Below the pieces are notes generated by a model. That model made no database searches. It worked only from the letters and a program-made list of their open reading frames with translations, and was not told where the DNA came from. From Herbinix sp. (GTDB lineage Bacteria > Bacillota > Clostridia > Lachnospirales > Lachnospiraceae), in assembly GCA_029238935.1 (NCBI GenBank), contig JAQZBN010000001.1:1-64000 (forward strand): a DNA stretch of 64,000 nt, read 5' to 3'. The translations under genes and the position numbers were made by a program. Shown here one piece after another: positions 46,276 through 55,920 of this stretch (position 1 is the stretch's first letter; every line of letters begins with the position of its first letter).

Positions 46276-48609
46276 CTATTCATTTTTCAATCCTTTTTCT
46301 TTGATCACGTCTGCATAATCAGCCAAATAATCAATTTGTAAATCATAGGGACTATAGGTGTTCTGTACCATGATATATGCTATATAAATATCGTCCTCAT
46401 AATAAACCTTAAAATTACGGGGATACATCTCTTTATACTTCTTTGCCCAGAAAAACGCCTGAGATTCAATAACCGCTCTTTGAAAGTAATAGTCTTGTGT
46501 ATCTGCCAAATATTTAAAATCTTTTACCGCATATTTTAGATCCACATCCACCGGTCCATAAAAATAGTCCTGTAATACATGTTTTTCAATGAAAAAGAAG
46601 ACGTATTCCGTAGGAAATGTAAATGCTTCTTGATTTCCATTTACCATATCAACGAACTTAGAAAGTTGTGTATGATAACCATAATCTAAAACGTCATAGT
46701 ATTCCTCTGTGGGTGACACAATGGTATACGTATTTTTTTCATATGATTTCTTAATATTTCGAAGCAGATACTCAGATTCATTATAATAGGCTAGATTGAC
46801 ATCAAAGAAATCATGATACCAACCCATTTCAATAATTATAACGGTCACAGCCCCACATACTGCTGCTGAAAGCATCTTCAGGAAACGATTATAATAACGG
46901 TTTTTCCAGATATCCAGTACTCGAAAAGCAAAATCGACCGGTAACAGAAAGATAATACCAATGAAAGGCTCAGCAAAGGTTGAAGCTCTAGCGGCAGCTA
47001 TAAGTTCGACTAGCCCTAACGGCTGTGCTGCACCAACAGTACACAAAATAATCATATAGATAATAAGAGCAAAATAATCATGGCCATATACTCTGGTTTT
47101 CTTCCTCAAAAGCATCATAAGTGCGCAGAAAAAACCAATCAGCATACACACAAACATCAATTGAGTCGCTTCCCAACCAAACATAGCTAAAACACCGAAA
47201 TTAAATATTGAATTATAATAATACCTCAGGATCTCCTCGACAGTCATTGATGAATAATCGACCCCTAACTTCTCTGCATCCTCTTCTGCTGGTGTTGTAT
47301 CATCTGTATATCCATCATCCATCGTTTCACGACCTTGGGCTGCCTCCAATTGGTCCCAATAATCAGCCTCACTTCCCTGCCACTTCTCCCCGGCAATAAC
47401 ACTGGTTGCCCAAGCAGTAGATTCCTGGAAGGGAATTCCTTTTGCAAGACAAGCGACCATTGGGAATACTGCAATGATTGCACCCATTATTCCGCAAAAC
47501 ATTAGAGGTATAAAATACTGTTTTTTAAGAATTTTCGGAATATAAGCAAGGCCAATTGCAATTACTAGAAAGATAGCCGCAATTGCAGCATAAAAGTGAT
47601 ATGCAATTACTAACGCCACACAAAGCATTAGGAGAATTAACTCTGAATTAATATACCTCCGATTTATATATGCATTGATACGAAAGAATCTTCGGAACAA
47701 TGAATCTCGCTTAATTACAAATTTCTTTTGATCTGAATGCATATACCGAATCATAAAGTAAGCTAGTCCTGTCACTGCATACATACCAGCTTCCTGCGGA
47801 AGTGAAGCAGCATATCGTCCCTGGTTCAACATTAAACTAATTATAATAACCGCTGCAACCGGAGTATATTTACCACGAAAAACCTCTCTCGCTAATAAAT
47901 AAAGACCAATCATAAGCAGCAATGTCTGATAAGCACCTGCATAAAGCAAAATCTCACGAAGATTTAAACGGAAGATGATGCGGATGATATATACCATGGC
48001 ATGCATACCAAACGGATAAATACCATTATAAAACAATGTTCCATGCTCTAGTTCATAAATCCACGACTGATGTACCGGAACATCAGAGAATTGGTAACAA
48101 TGATAGAGATTAACTTTATAGGTTAGAAACCAGATATTATATAATAACAATACTCCAAGTAGTATTACCTCAAACCAATTTTTCTTAATATATTTCCAGA
48201 CCTGAAAACTCCATACCGTTTTCCAGAAGTTTTTCCATATTCTCACAGACTGATTTACAAAAAGTTTAGTTAGTCTCTCTTCCTTATAAGCTGACCAGAC
48301 TGTGTCAGTGATATTTTTCCAACGATAAAATAACTTCTTATCCGAAAAATTCCATACGATCAAAGAATATACTAATACATTGCTCCCTATAATTGTATAG
48401 CGGTTTATGATATTAAAAAATCCCAGGAACAATACCAGATTGATCTGAAGTGCAGCCTGCGTTATTACGCAGAACCAAAATCGATAACTGTAACTTCTAT
48501 CTTTCAGATAATTTTTCCATACCAAAAGCGGGACTATAAAATCCCGAATCACGCAACACAGTAATACCATTATTAAAGAAAGCACATATGCGCTTGTATC
48601 AACTATCAC
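46276..48609 (-). CDS. Large polytopic membrane protein, GT-C-like
   Basis: 777 residues with at least twelve hydrophobic segments between about 5 and 590, then an extracytoplasmic-looking soluble tail. The first large loop has SDVPVHQSWIYELEHG followed by YPFGMHAM, a pattern seen in GT-C-fold lipid-linked-sugar transferases, where the acidic residues bind the donor. Other possibilities are a polymerase or a ligase of the glycan. The start is GTG at 48609 with AGAGGAG upstream. It lies between the flippase and GT8 genes. Confidence 0.75.
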   Translation of the reverse strand: MIVDTSAYVLSLIMVLLCCVIRDFIVPLLVWKNYLKDRSYSYRFWFCVITQAALQINLVLFLGFFNIINRYTIIGSNVLVYSLIVWNFSDKKLFYRWKNITDTVWSAYKEERLTKLFVNQSVRIWKNFWKTVWSFQVWKYIKKNWFEVILLGVLLLYNIWFLTYKVNLYHCYQFSDVPVHQSWIYELEHGTLFYNGIYPFGMHAMVYIIRIIFRLNLREILLYAGAYQTLLLMIGLYLLAREVFRGKYTPVAAVIIISLMLNQGRYAASLPQEAGMYAVTGLAYFMIRYMHSDQKKFVIKRDSLFRRFFRINAYINRRYINSELILLMLCVALVIAYHFYAAIAAIFLVIAIGLAYIPKILKKQYFIPLMFCGIMGAIIAVFPMVACLAKGIPFQESTAWATSVIAGEKWQGSEADYWDQLEAAQGRETMDDGYTDDTTPAEEDAEKLGVDYSSMTVEEILRYYYNSIFNFGVLAMFGWEATQLMFVCMLIGFFCALMMLLRKKTRVYGHDYFALIIYMIILCTVGAAQPLGLVELIAAARASTFAEPFIGIIFLLPVDFAFRVLDIWKNRYYNRFLKMLSAAVCGAVTVIIIEMGWYHDFFDVNLAYYNESEYLLRNIKKSYEKNTYTIVSPTEEYYDVLDYGYHTQLSKFVDMVNGNQEAFTFPTEYVFFFIEKHVLQDYFYGPVDVDLKYAVKDFKYLADTQDYYFQRAVIESQAFFWAKKYKEMYPRNFKVYYEDDIYIAYIMVQNTYSPYDLQIDYLADYADVIKEKGLKNE

Positions 48610-48645
48610 TTTTAATCGCTCCTCTTTTCAATCATAACATGCTCA

Positions 48646-50091
48646 TTAAAACTTCAGTCTCTTTATAATGTCTTCTACGTTATGAAATTCCTTACTGATA
48701 AATATCAAATAAATGCCACATCCAATCAAATATACAAGTCCACCGACGCAAATCTGTATCACCAGAAGCAAAAAGGTATTGATCGGAAGATTACTAAGTG
48801 CATACGTCACAGCAAATTCCAATAAACCACAAATGATAAAAGGAAATAGCGTCTTAAACAACTGCTGAACTTTGTAGACATTCCTAATATGAACCATTTG
48901 GTAAGCGCATACTGCTATTTCTGCTCCAAATGTGCCGATGACTGCTCCAGACGCACCTAAAAATGGAATTAATGCAAAATTTAAAATAATATTTATCAAT
49001 GCGCCTAAAGACACTGACTTGATATAGATATGCTCATGGTGGAACGGAATTAAATATTGTGTCTGGACGACATCTGCTACACTCATAGGTATCATAACCA
49101 TAGCAAGCTCTATCGTCAAAAGTATCGTCGGCGAATATTCTGACCCGAAAAACCAAGGCACGAAACTCGGAGAGACACCAGCAATTCCAAAGCAAAGTGC
49201 ACAGCAAACAAAGCTATTGAATTTGACGGAATCTCGCATTTTTTGTATGCCTTCCTCAATGCGATTATTTGCTATCATATTCGATATTCTAGGAAGCATG
49301 ACGGTGTCTAGTGCTGACAGGATGCCTTTGGGTAAATTAATTATATTTTCTGCATAGGTATAAAAAGCGACCACTGCTGTACTTTTAACAAGAATGCCAA
49401 GCATTATCTTGTCCATCCAATGATAGACACTCAGTGCCAAAAGGGGAACAAACAATTTAATGTTAGGTGCAATATGGCAGACGATATCTTCTTTCTTTAA
49501 TTTCACTCTTTTCACATAACGAACCATAAACGGTATCAGCTGAACCTGCTCGAATAGAAAGCAAGCAGACATGACACAAGTATAAACCCAAAGATCCTTC
49601 TGGGAATGTACGAAAGCAAACACACAAATAATTATCAGTGTTCTGGAAATCAGACTTCGTATCATAGTGATACGGAATTTCTCCATCCCATAGAAAAACC
49701 AACTGACATCAAAAAGAATCGACCCAACATACATAAGTTGCATCCAATAAACGGTCCGGTTCTCCTTAAACATGGTCAATACTAGCAAAATAAAAACTAA
49801 TATGGAAAGAATGGAGGTAACCAACTGTAGTATGTAGATGCCCCAAAATATCCTGCTTCGCTTTTCTATATCCTCTCTGCAGGAAGCAATGCTTCTGTTC
49901 CCATAGTTATCCAACCCCATTTTACCGAACATGATAAAGTAACAGGCAACTGTACTAGAAAAAGCATATACACCTACCTTCTCTGCGCCTAATACACGGG
50001 CTACGTAAGGAGTAATAACCAGAGGAAGAATACAGATTGATAATCGATATATAACATTATAAATATAATTTTTCTTTTCTTCTGAGCCCAT
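48646..50091 (-). CDS. Wzx-like oligosaccharide flippase
   Basis: 481 residues with twelve or more membrane helices and the opening KKNYIYNVIYRLSICILPLV typical of the polysaccharide transport (MOP superfamily) family. The helices contain few charged residues. It would move lipid-linked repeat units across the membrane. It is distinct from PelG in the same operon, which is a different branch of the same superfamily. It lies 12 bases after the GT2-LRR gene. Confidence 0.9.
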   Translation of the reverse strand: MGSEEKKNYIYNVIYRLSICILPLVITPYVARVLGAEKVGVYAFSSTVACYFIMFGKMGLDNYGNRSIASCREDIEKRSRIFWGIYILQLVTSILSILVFILLVLTMFKENRTVYWMQLMYVGSILFDVSWFFYGMEKFRITMIRSLISRTLIIICVFAFVHSQKDLWVYTCVMSACFLFEQVQLIPFMVRYVKRVKLKKEDIVCHIAPNIKLFVPLLALSVYHWMDKIMLGILVKSTAVVAFYTYAENIINLPKGILSALDTVMLPRISNMIANNRIEEGIQKMRDSVKFNSFVCCALCFGIAGVSPSFVPWFFGSEYSPTILLTIELAMVMIPMSVADVVQTQYLIPFHHEHIYIKSVSLGALINIILNFALIPFLGASGAVIGTFGAEIAVCAYQMVHIRNVYKVQQLFKTLFPFIICGLLEFAVTYALSNLPINTFLLLVIQICVGGLVYLIGCGIYLIFISKEFHNVEDIIKRLKF

Positions 50092-50103
50092 TTAAACATC
50101 CTT

Positions 50104-52056
50104 TTATTTTTCCGAAGATGTATCCTTATTCACATTCTCCAAGATCTGTACTTCAGTATGCTTCTCAAAGGCTGTTGGTGAAATAGCGATATCTCCTGTT
50201 AATATCATTGCTTTTGTTAGATTGCTACATTTTGCAAAAGCCTGGTGGCTTATTGAAAGAACCTTCTTTGGAATTTTGACTAACTTTAAGCTGGAACAAC
50301 CATAAAAGGTACGTAGATTAATGCGGTCAATTTGATTCGGAAGCTGAAAATAAGCAAGAGATTCACAGTTCATAAATGCACATTTTCCAATCGTCGTTAG
50401 AGCATCAATCTGCGGAAACGCCGCTATCTCAAGTTTCTTACAATATGCAAAGGTATAGCTAGCCAAAGACTTCACTTTTCCTGTCATTACGATCTTCCTA
50501 AGCTTTCCACAACCCATAAATGCTCCGGTTTCTATCTTTTCCAATATACTATTAACCGAAAACTCAACAGACAACAAACTTAAACAGCCAGCAAAGGTAT
50601 AACGTGGAATCTTTGCAATTGCAGAGGGAAAATCACTACTTGTTTTTTCTTCACCACGAAACATATTTGTAAAAAGTAATTGCTTTAAGGAACTACACTC
50701 CACGAACGCGCCTGCTCCAATCTCTACAACGCTGGAGGGCAGACTTATCGTCTCCAGTGAACTGCAATTTGCAAAGGCATATGCTCCAATCTTACCCAGA
50801 CGGCTTCCTTCGTGAATTATAACATTTCGCAGTTTCTTACATTTTCGAAACGCATGTGCTTGAATCTCCAGTACAGTACTTGGGATTTCAACGGAAATCA
50901 AGTGATCGCACCCATAAAACATACCCCTTTTAATGATAGTGACATACTCCGGAATCACAATACTTTTTAGTTTATGATCAAATGCAAAATCTAAGGTCTT
51001 TTGCTCGCTATACTGACGAGCAGACGAAAACACAACAGGCTTACCTTCCATTTCCTCAACTTCAGTTATCGGTCTTAACGCTTTTATATTCTCCAACTTC
51101 CCTTTTTGAATAATACGCATATCCTTATTCACTCGCATTCCATCTTTCCATAAGGAAAGTTCCATAAAAGTCCATTTAAATAAATATTTAAATATTTGTC
51201 TTATTTTCGTAAACAACAAAAGAACAGTACGGCCAGGTGCCTTAAGAAAATACATAAACATATAGATGTAGTAATTCAACCACAGATAATTGCTCTTTGC
51301 CAGAAGTATCATCCTGGCATAGAACATCTGAGATAAAGGTTTATTTACCAAAAAGAGGTTCATATATTTGTATAGTATCTTCTGATTATCTTTAAGGTTA
51401 TTCCAATCATAATTCTCATTGTCCGGTGTTATATAACATTCACATAAAGAAACTGGTAATAACAGTACCTTACTTCTCTCGCTTAATCTGAGTAACATAT
51501 CTCCATCACAGAAATTAACAAACAGCTCATCAAAGCCTCCTATTGCCTTCACTACTTCTGACTTATAAATAACCTGTGCAGACATTTTCGCTGGATTATC
51601 CAATATCCATTTTGACGTTTCATAGGTTAAATGCTCAATCAACGGATCGACGGCTACGTTCACCTTTCTTTCGTCAATAAGAACTCCATTACTGCAGGAT
51701 GCGACTGCTCCCGGATTTTCCTCCATTTGCTTTACTTGTAATAATGCTTTAGTCGAATCCCATACGTCATTACTGGTAAGGAACGCAATATAATAACCCT
51801 TCACATAATGAAGCACATAGTTTTTGATTTTAGCCATTGAAAGAGATTGATCCATCTGAAGGTATTCAACCTTTGGATACGCTTCCAGATCCTCTTGTAA
51901 TCCGAGACTATACATACTGTTCGGCTCATTTGCATCCACAACCAGTATCTGTATTGACGTATAAACCTGGTTTATGATACTTTCTAATGCACGTAAAAAG
52001 CTTAAGGATGTATTTTTTTTTGCAATTAAAACAACACTTAGCAATGAATCTACCAT
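50104..52056 (-). CDS. GT2 glycosyltransferase fused to BspA-type leucine-rich repeats
   Basis: 650 residues. The first ~240 form a GT-A domain (LSVVLIAKKNTSLSFL, ILVVDANEPN) but the DxD region reads FLTSNDVW, so the first metal-binding Asp is not standard. From about 340 to 640 there are about a dozen LRR_5/BspA-type repeats of the 'AF.CSSL..i.lP..v..I...AF' pattern, such as GAYAFANCSSLETISLP. BspA repeats are usually surface protein-binding modules, so finding them on a glycosyltransferase is unusual. There is no signal peptide. Confidence 0.85.
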   Translation of the reverse strand: MVDSLLSVVLIAKKNTSLSFLRALESIINQVYTSIQILVVDANEPNSMYSLGLQEDLEAYPKVEYLQMDQSLSMAKIKNYVLHYVKGYYIAFLTSNDVWDSTKALLQVKQMEENPGAVASCSNGVLIDERKVNVAVDPLIEHLTYETSKWILDNPAKMSAQVIYKSEVVKAIGGFDELFVNFCDGDMLLRLSERSKVLLLPVSLCECYITPDNENYDWNNLKDNQKILYKYMNLFLVNKPLSQMFYARMILLAKSNYLWLNYYIYMFMYFLKAPGRTVLLLFTKIRQIFKYLFKWTFMELSLWKDGMRVNKDMRIIQKGKLENIKALRPITEVEEMEGKPVVFSSARQYSEQKTLDFAFDHKLKSIVIPEYVTIIKRGMFYGCDHLISVEIPSTVLEIQAHAFRKCKKLRNVIIHEGSRLGKIGAYAFANCSSLETISLPSSVVEIGAGAFVECSSLKQLLFTNMFRGEEKTSSDFPSAIAKIPRYTFAGCLSLLSVEFSVNSILEKIETGAFMGCGKLRKIVMTGKVKSLASYTFAYCKKLEIAAFPQIDALTTIGKCAFMNCESLAYFQLPNQIDRINLRTFYGCSSLKLVKIPKKVLSISHQAFAKCSNLTKAMILTGDIAISPTAFEKHTEVQILENVNKDTSSEK

Positions 52057-52102
52057 AATAATTCCTTTACTTATTTAATGACTTGTCATATTTGAAGTTT
52101 AA

Positions 52103-53470
52103 TTACATGTACGTGATAAAATTGCCAAGGCTATAAGCACCTGTATGATCTATTGCCGAAAAGGTGTTAGCAATCTGGATCGGCCGCTGTGTCTGAGGAT
52201 CGTAGATACGAAAGCAAAGGATATAATTTTTTTGTTTCCAACCAGCCGTAGGAATGAAAGCTTCTAATTCTACCTTCTCATTCGGTATCCATTTGCGTGT
52301 ATCCGTATCAACATCGTACTCATATGCTTCCGAAAAAGAAGCTGTGCGTATGACAAATTTGGCTTCGAATTTATGATAACAGGGTGCAAAACCCGTGTTA
52401 CTTATTGTCATACTCGCCTTGAGATTACCGCTCTTATCAGAGACCAGTGTTACGTTGGATTCTTCTATGGTAAAACGATATCCAAGATGAGCTTCAATAT
52501 ACTCATATGCAGTCTTATCCTTCCATAATACATTGGCAACACCTGATCGGCTGGCTTTCCACTTACCAAGCACCTTCTCGTCATATTGGCAATGCAGATA
52601 GGAGACCCTCATTTCCTTTAATACATCTATCGCTGTTGCCACATCATTGAATGAGCATTCATTAACAACCTCTCCACCGTTGGAAACATATTTGCATAAT
52701 TTATTCTGGAACTCCAGTTCATCCTGACGTAACCACTTATCACTGTATACCTTAGAATCTTTAGCGCTAATACTTCCATAGGTTCCAAAGTCAGTATCAG
52801 ATGCCATCATGCCATCATTAAACAGGGAAAATCTTGCCTTCTGAATATCTGTAAAAGCAGTTGCATTATCCAAAGGCTGGTATGTCTTAAATACCATACG
52901 CCAATAACTTGGACATCGAAGTGCTATCTGCGTTTTTTCTCCGGAACATTTATAAAGATGCTTTGCCAGACGTGTCATATGACGTTCGCTTAGGTAACGT
53001 GAATTGTGCATTTCACCCCAACTGCCGATAAAAAGGCCTTGTAATATATAAATGTATTTTGTATATTCTTTTAAGAGTGAAGACAGCTGGCTCATATGAT
53101 TTAATATAATTAATATATCCTTCGGTTCACTTGATACCCCTTTTCCCTCCCAATCGTAGACAAAACGTACAATCATCTGCCTTTCCATATGGGTAAAATG
53201 CTGGAAGATCTGTTTTACATTGTGTAAAGCTGTCTCTGATAGCGGTATCTCATTAAAATGTATCAGGTTAATTTCAATAAGACATATCTGTTGACTAGGA
53301 TCAATTGTTACATCATCAATTTTAATCCCATCCTGCTGCATAATTTCATTTTCAATATAAAAACGAAAGATAGAGTAAAAACCACAATATGGATTACTCA
53401 GTGCCTCCGCTTTCTCTGTTCTTGGAAGTGGCATCCATTTTATTTTACTAACTATACCATTTCTTGCCAT
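52103..53470 (-). CDS. DUF4874/DUF4832-type protein
   Basis: 455 residues. The opening NPYCGFYSIFRFYIENE and later LFIGSWGEMHNSRYLSERHMTRLA fit the DUF4874 region, which looks like a TIM-barrel; the part from about 210 (FTDIQKARFSLFNDGMMASDTDFGTY) fits DUF4832. A beta-rich C-terminal module follows. No signal peptide is evident, though such proteins are often exported. It is usually found in polysaccharide loci and is presumed to bind or process sugars; activity is unknown. Confidence 0.72.
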   Translation of the reverse strand: MARNGIVSKIKWMPLPRTEKAEALSNPYCGFYSIFRFYIENEIMQQDGIKIDDVTIDPSQQICLIEINLIHFNEIPLSETALHNVKQIFQHFTHMERQMIVRFVYDWEGKGVSSEPKDILIILNHMSQLSSLLKEYTKYIYILQGLFIGSWGEMHNSRYLSERHMTRLAKHLYKCSGEKTQIALRCPSYWRMVFKTYQPLDNATAFTDIQKARFSLFNDGMMASDTDFGTYGSISAKDSKVYSDKWLRQDELEFQNKLCKYVSNGGEVVNECSFNDVATAIDVLKEMRVSYLHCQYDEKVLGKWKASRSGVANVLWKDKTAYEYIEAHLGYRFTIEESNVTLVSDKSGNLKASMTISNTGFAPCYHKFEAKFVIRTASFSEAYEYDVDTDTRKWIPNEKVELEAFIPTAGWKQKNYILCFRIYDPQTQRPIQIANTFSAIDHTGAYSLGNFITYM

Positions 53471-53522
53471 AAAAGAATACCTTTCTTTCCTACTTTGCTT
53501 TCATACTATATATATTAATCAT

Positions 53523-54266
53523 TTATTTCTGTAATCCCTTTTTTACTCGAATTACTACAGTCCAGATACTGAGCGGCATAATCATCATATAGATCATCTG
53601 CTTTAATAATCCGGTATGCATACTGACACCTGCCGTTCTTTCATGCATGATAGATGCGGTCTCTTCAATACGGTAACCTAATAAGAGCATCTGAATAATC
53701 ATATTGGCATCCGGATAAAAATAGTCAAAGTTACCAAACATAGAGTAGTATGTAAATGCCTTTCTGTTTAACCCTTGTAAGCCTGACGTTGGATCGGTGA
53801 TTACCTTGCCGGTTATCCTCTTAATTAACCAAGAAAAAAGACCAATCGAAAATTTCTTTATTCCAGATATTTTAAAAGATTGACTTCCTTCTACAAATCG
53901 AGAACCAATCACGATATCCGGCGTATTACCATCAGCATTTGGGGTAGTCAGACATTGATAAATATGAGCAATATTGGAAGTACTATGTTGACCATCTGCG
54001 TCCAGTTGAATAACATAATCATAACCCCTGCGGACTGCATACTTATAGCCTACTTGAAGGGCAGAACCGTACCCCAGGTTAAATACATGAGTGACTAGAA
54101 AAACATCATAGGACTTAGCGATTATTCCGGTCTGATCCTTAGAAGCATCGTTAATTACCAGAATATCAGCAAAGCTTCGTATCTCCGGCTGACACAGTTT
54201 ATCAAATAAGGATGTCATATTCTCTTCTTCATTAAATGCAGGAACAATAATCAATAATTTATTCAT
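53523..54266 (-). CDS. GT2 glycosyltransferase, dolichol-phosphate-mannose-synthase type
   Basis: 247 residues. LIIVPAFNEEENM at the start, VINDASKDQTG near 38, QLDADGQHS near 92 (DxD) and GSRFVEGSQ near 125. Family members attach a sugar to a polyprenyl phosphate at the cytoplasmic face. A DUF2304 partner is encoded two genes upstream, a pairing that is common. It lies 15 bases after the GT4 gene. Confidence 0.92.
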   Translation of the reverse strand: MNKLLIIVPAFNEEENMTSLFDKLCQPEIRSFADILVINDASKDQTGIIAKSYDVFLVTHVFNLGYGSALQVGYKYAVRRGYDYVIQLDADGQHSTSNIAHIYQCLTTPNADGNTPDIVIGSRFVEGSQSFKISGIKKFSIGLFSWLIKRITGKVITDPTSGLQGLNRKAFTYYSMFGNFDYFYPDANMIIQMLLLGYRIEETASIMHERTAGVSMHTGLLKQMIYMMIMPLSIWTVVIRVKKGLQK

Positions 54267-54281
54267 ATAACAAACCTCTTC

Positions 54282-55496
54282 CTATTCGCCAAGCATCGCC
54301 AACATACTCTCCAGATCTTCTGGAAATTCAAGCTGTTTTTCAAGCACATGCTCTGCTAACTCCTTCCGTAGTTTAGGGTTATCAATTACCCTCTTTAGTT
54401 CACGCACTAAATTTTCGACATTTAGTGTTAACAGGATCCCATCGTATTCTGAAATAATCTGCTCCGTATTACCGGTACAATCCGATGCAACAATTGTTTT
54501 ACCTAATATTTGAGCTTCCTCTATGGCTATACTCTTACCTTCAAAACGGGTTGCATGCACATAGATATCCGCTTGCTTCATGTACGGATATGGATTGTCT
54601 TTTACTCCCATCAATAAAAAGGAATCCTCCACACCATGTTTCTTAATCAGAATCTCTAGATTGGCTCTTTCCATTCCCTCACCAATGATATACCATCGCA
54701 CATTATAACCATCCTTACGTATCTTAGCTAATGCTTCTATTGCGATATCATATCCCTTCTGGTAATGTAGACGACCGACTGTTACAAGACGTATGCCTTC
54801 AAATCCATCGTTAAATCCTTCTCCACTTTCTGCTTTTTTTAGAATTCCTTCCTTATCGAGTAAATTACGAAATAGTCTCACCTTATCCCGATATTGCGGA
54901 TAAACACTACAAAACTTCTCTCCGACCTCATTGGAAACAACATATATTTTTTCCGTCACACCATAACAATCCTGATCCATTTGCTTAGTATATCCAGCTT
55001 TCTGGTAATCAATATGAATAAATGCAGCTTTATGATGGGCATTTACTTTATCAGCAAGGAAAAAGGTCGCAGCTCCTTCTAAATAGGCTATTGCTAGATC
55101 AAAAGTTCCTTTAACAGCCGGACGTCCAGCTGCCAGAAGTCTCCACAGAAGCTTATCATATTGAAGATTCCTTCCTAAAGCTTTCTGTTCTTTGATATTC
55201 TTTATCATATGGCTAAGCAGCTTAAATCCGGTCAACTTATAAAAGAACGAATATAGGACGGATCTAGCAATACGTATATGGCCTTGAAAAGAAAGTACGG
55301 AACCATTATTAATATGCTTATTTAATAGATGCACATTTTCCGGTATCCGTTGAAATAACTCTCCACAAGGAATGATAGCATAAAGTGAAATATCATATTT
55401 TCCTATGGAATCAAGCTTTTTTAACAGCTCAATCAATGCAGTCTCCGCACCGGCTCGACCCATTGTATTTATTATGAACAGTAGTTTTTTTTTCAT
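54282..55496 (-). CDS. GT4 family glycosyltransferase
   Basis: 404 residues, GT-B fold. The N-terminus KLLFIINTMGRAGAETALIELL carries the GGAE-type acceptor-domain motif, LVTVGRLHYQKGYDIAIEAL near 235 opens the donor domain, and the EX7E motif is EGKSIAIEE near 320. It transfers sugar from nucleotide donors in glycan synthesis. The ATG overlaps the DUF2304 stop by four bases, giving coupled translation. Confidence 0.94.
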   Translation of the reverse strand: MKKKLLFIINTMGRAGAETALIELLKKLDSIGKYDISLYAIIPCGELFQRIPENVHLLNKHINNGSVLSFQGHIRIARSVLYSFFYKLTGFKLLSHMIKNIKEQKALGRNLQYDKLLWRLLAAGRPAVKGTFDLAIAYLEGAATFFLADKVNAHHKAAFIHIDYQKAGYTKQMDQDCYGVTEKIYVVSNEVGEKFCSVYPQYRDKVRLFRNLLDKEGILKKAESGEGFNDGFEGIRLVTVGRLHYQKGYDIAIEALAKIRKDGYNVRWYIIGEGMERANLEILIKKHGVEDSFLLMGVKDNPYPYMKQADIYVHATRFEGKSIAIEEAQILGKTIVASDCTGNTEQIISEYDGILLTLNVENLVRELKRVIDNPKLRKELAEHVLEKQLEFPEDLESMLAMLGE

Positions 55497-55900
55497 TCCT
55501 TATGACTCTCCATGCTCACCATCTCGTTTACACGATGAATCTCTTCCGACAATAAATCCTTCAAATGGCTGTTTTCTTCATTTAACAGAGATACTTGCAT
55601 TGCGAGTTCTTGTACACGGGCAGACAACTCTGCATTGGTATTGTAACAGTTAAAAATACCATAGGTTGCAAGAACGATTGCTAACGCAAATATAATAGAT
55701 GGTGGATAATCAACCGAAAATAGGTCTGAAATAAAATATACCAACTGAGGAATCAGACCAAACATAATGATAATAGCTCCACCAATGATCCAGAACAAGC
55801 TTTGCTTTTCTGTTAATTTACGAACTATGTTGGCTTTTCTTGCCATATAAATAAGAATAATACCGGTGATACAAACTAAGATACGAAGTAGTATAGACAT
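55493..55900 (-). CDS. DUF2304 small membrane protein
   Basis: 135 residues with three membrane helices (about 5-18, 35-55, 65-85) and a C-terminal coiled coil (NAELSARVQELAMQVSLLNEENSHL, short: ARVQELAMQVSLL). Fits DUF2304, which accompanies GT2 polyprenyl-phosphate sugar transferases. It starts 20 bases after pelG and overlaps the GT4 start by four bases. Confidence 0.85.
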   Translation of the reverse strand: MSILLRILVCITGIILIYMARKANIVRKLTEKQSLFWIIGGAIIIMFGLIPQLVYFISDLFSVDYPPSIIFALAIVLATYGIFNCYNTNAELSARVQELAMQVSLLNEENSHLKDLLSEEIHRVNEMVSMESHKE

Positions 55901-55920
55901 ACAATTTCTCCTATCGTTTA

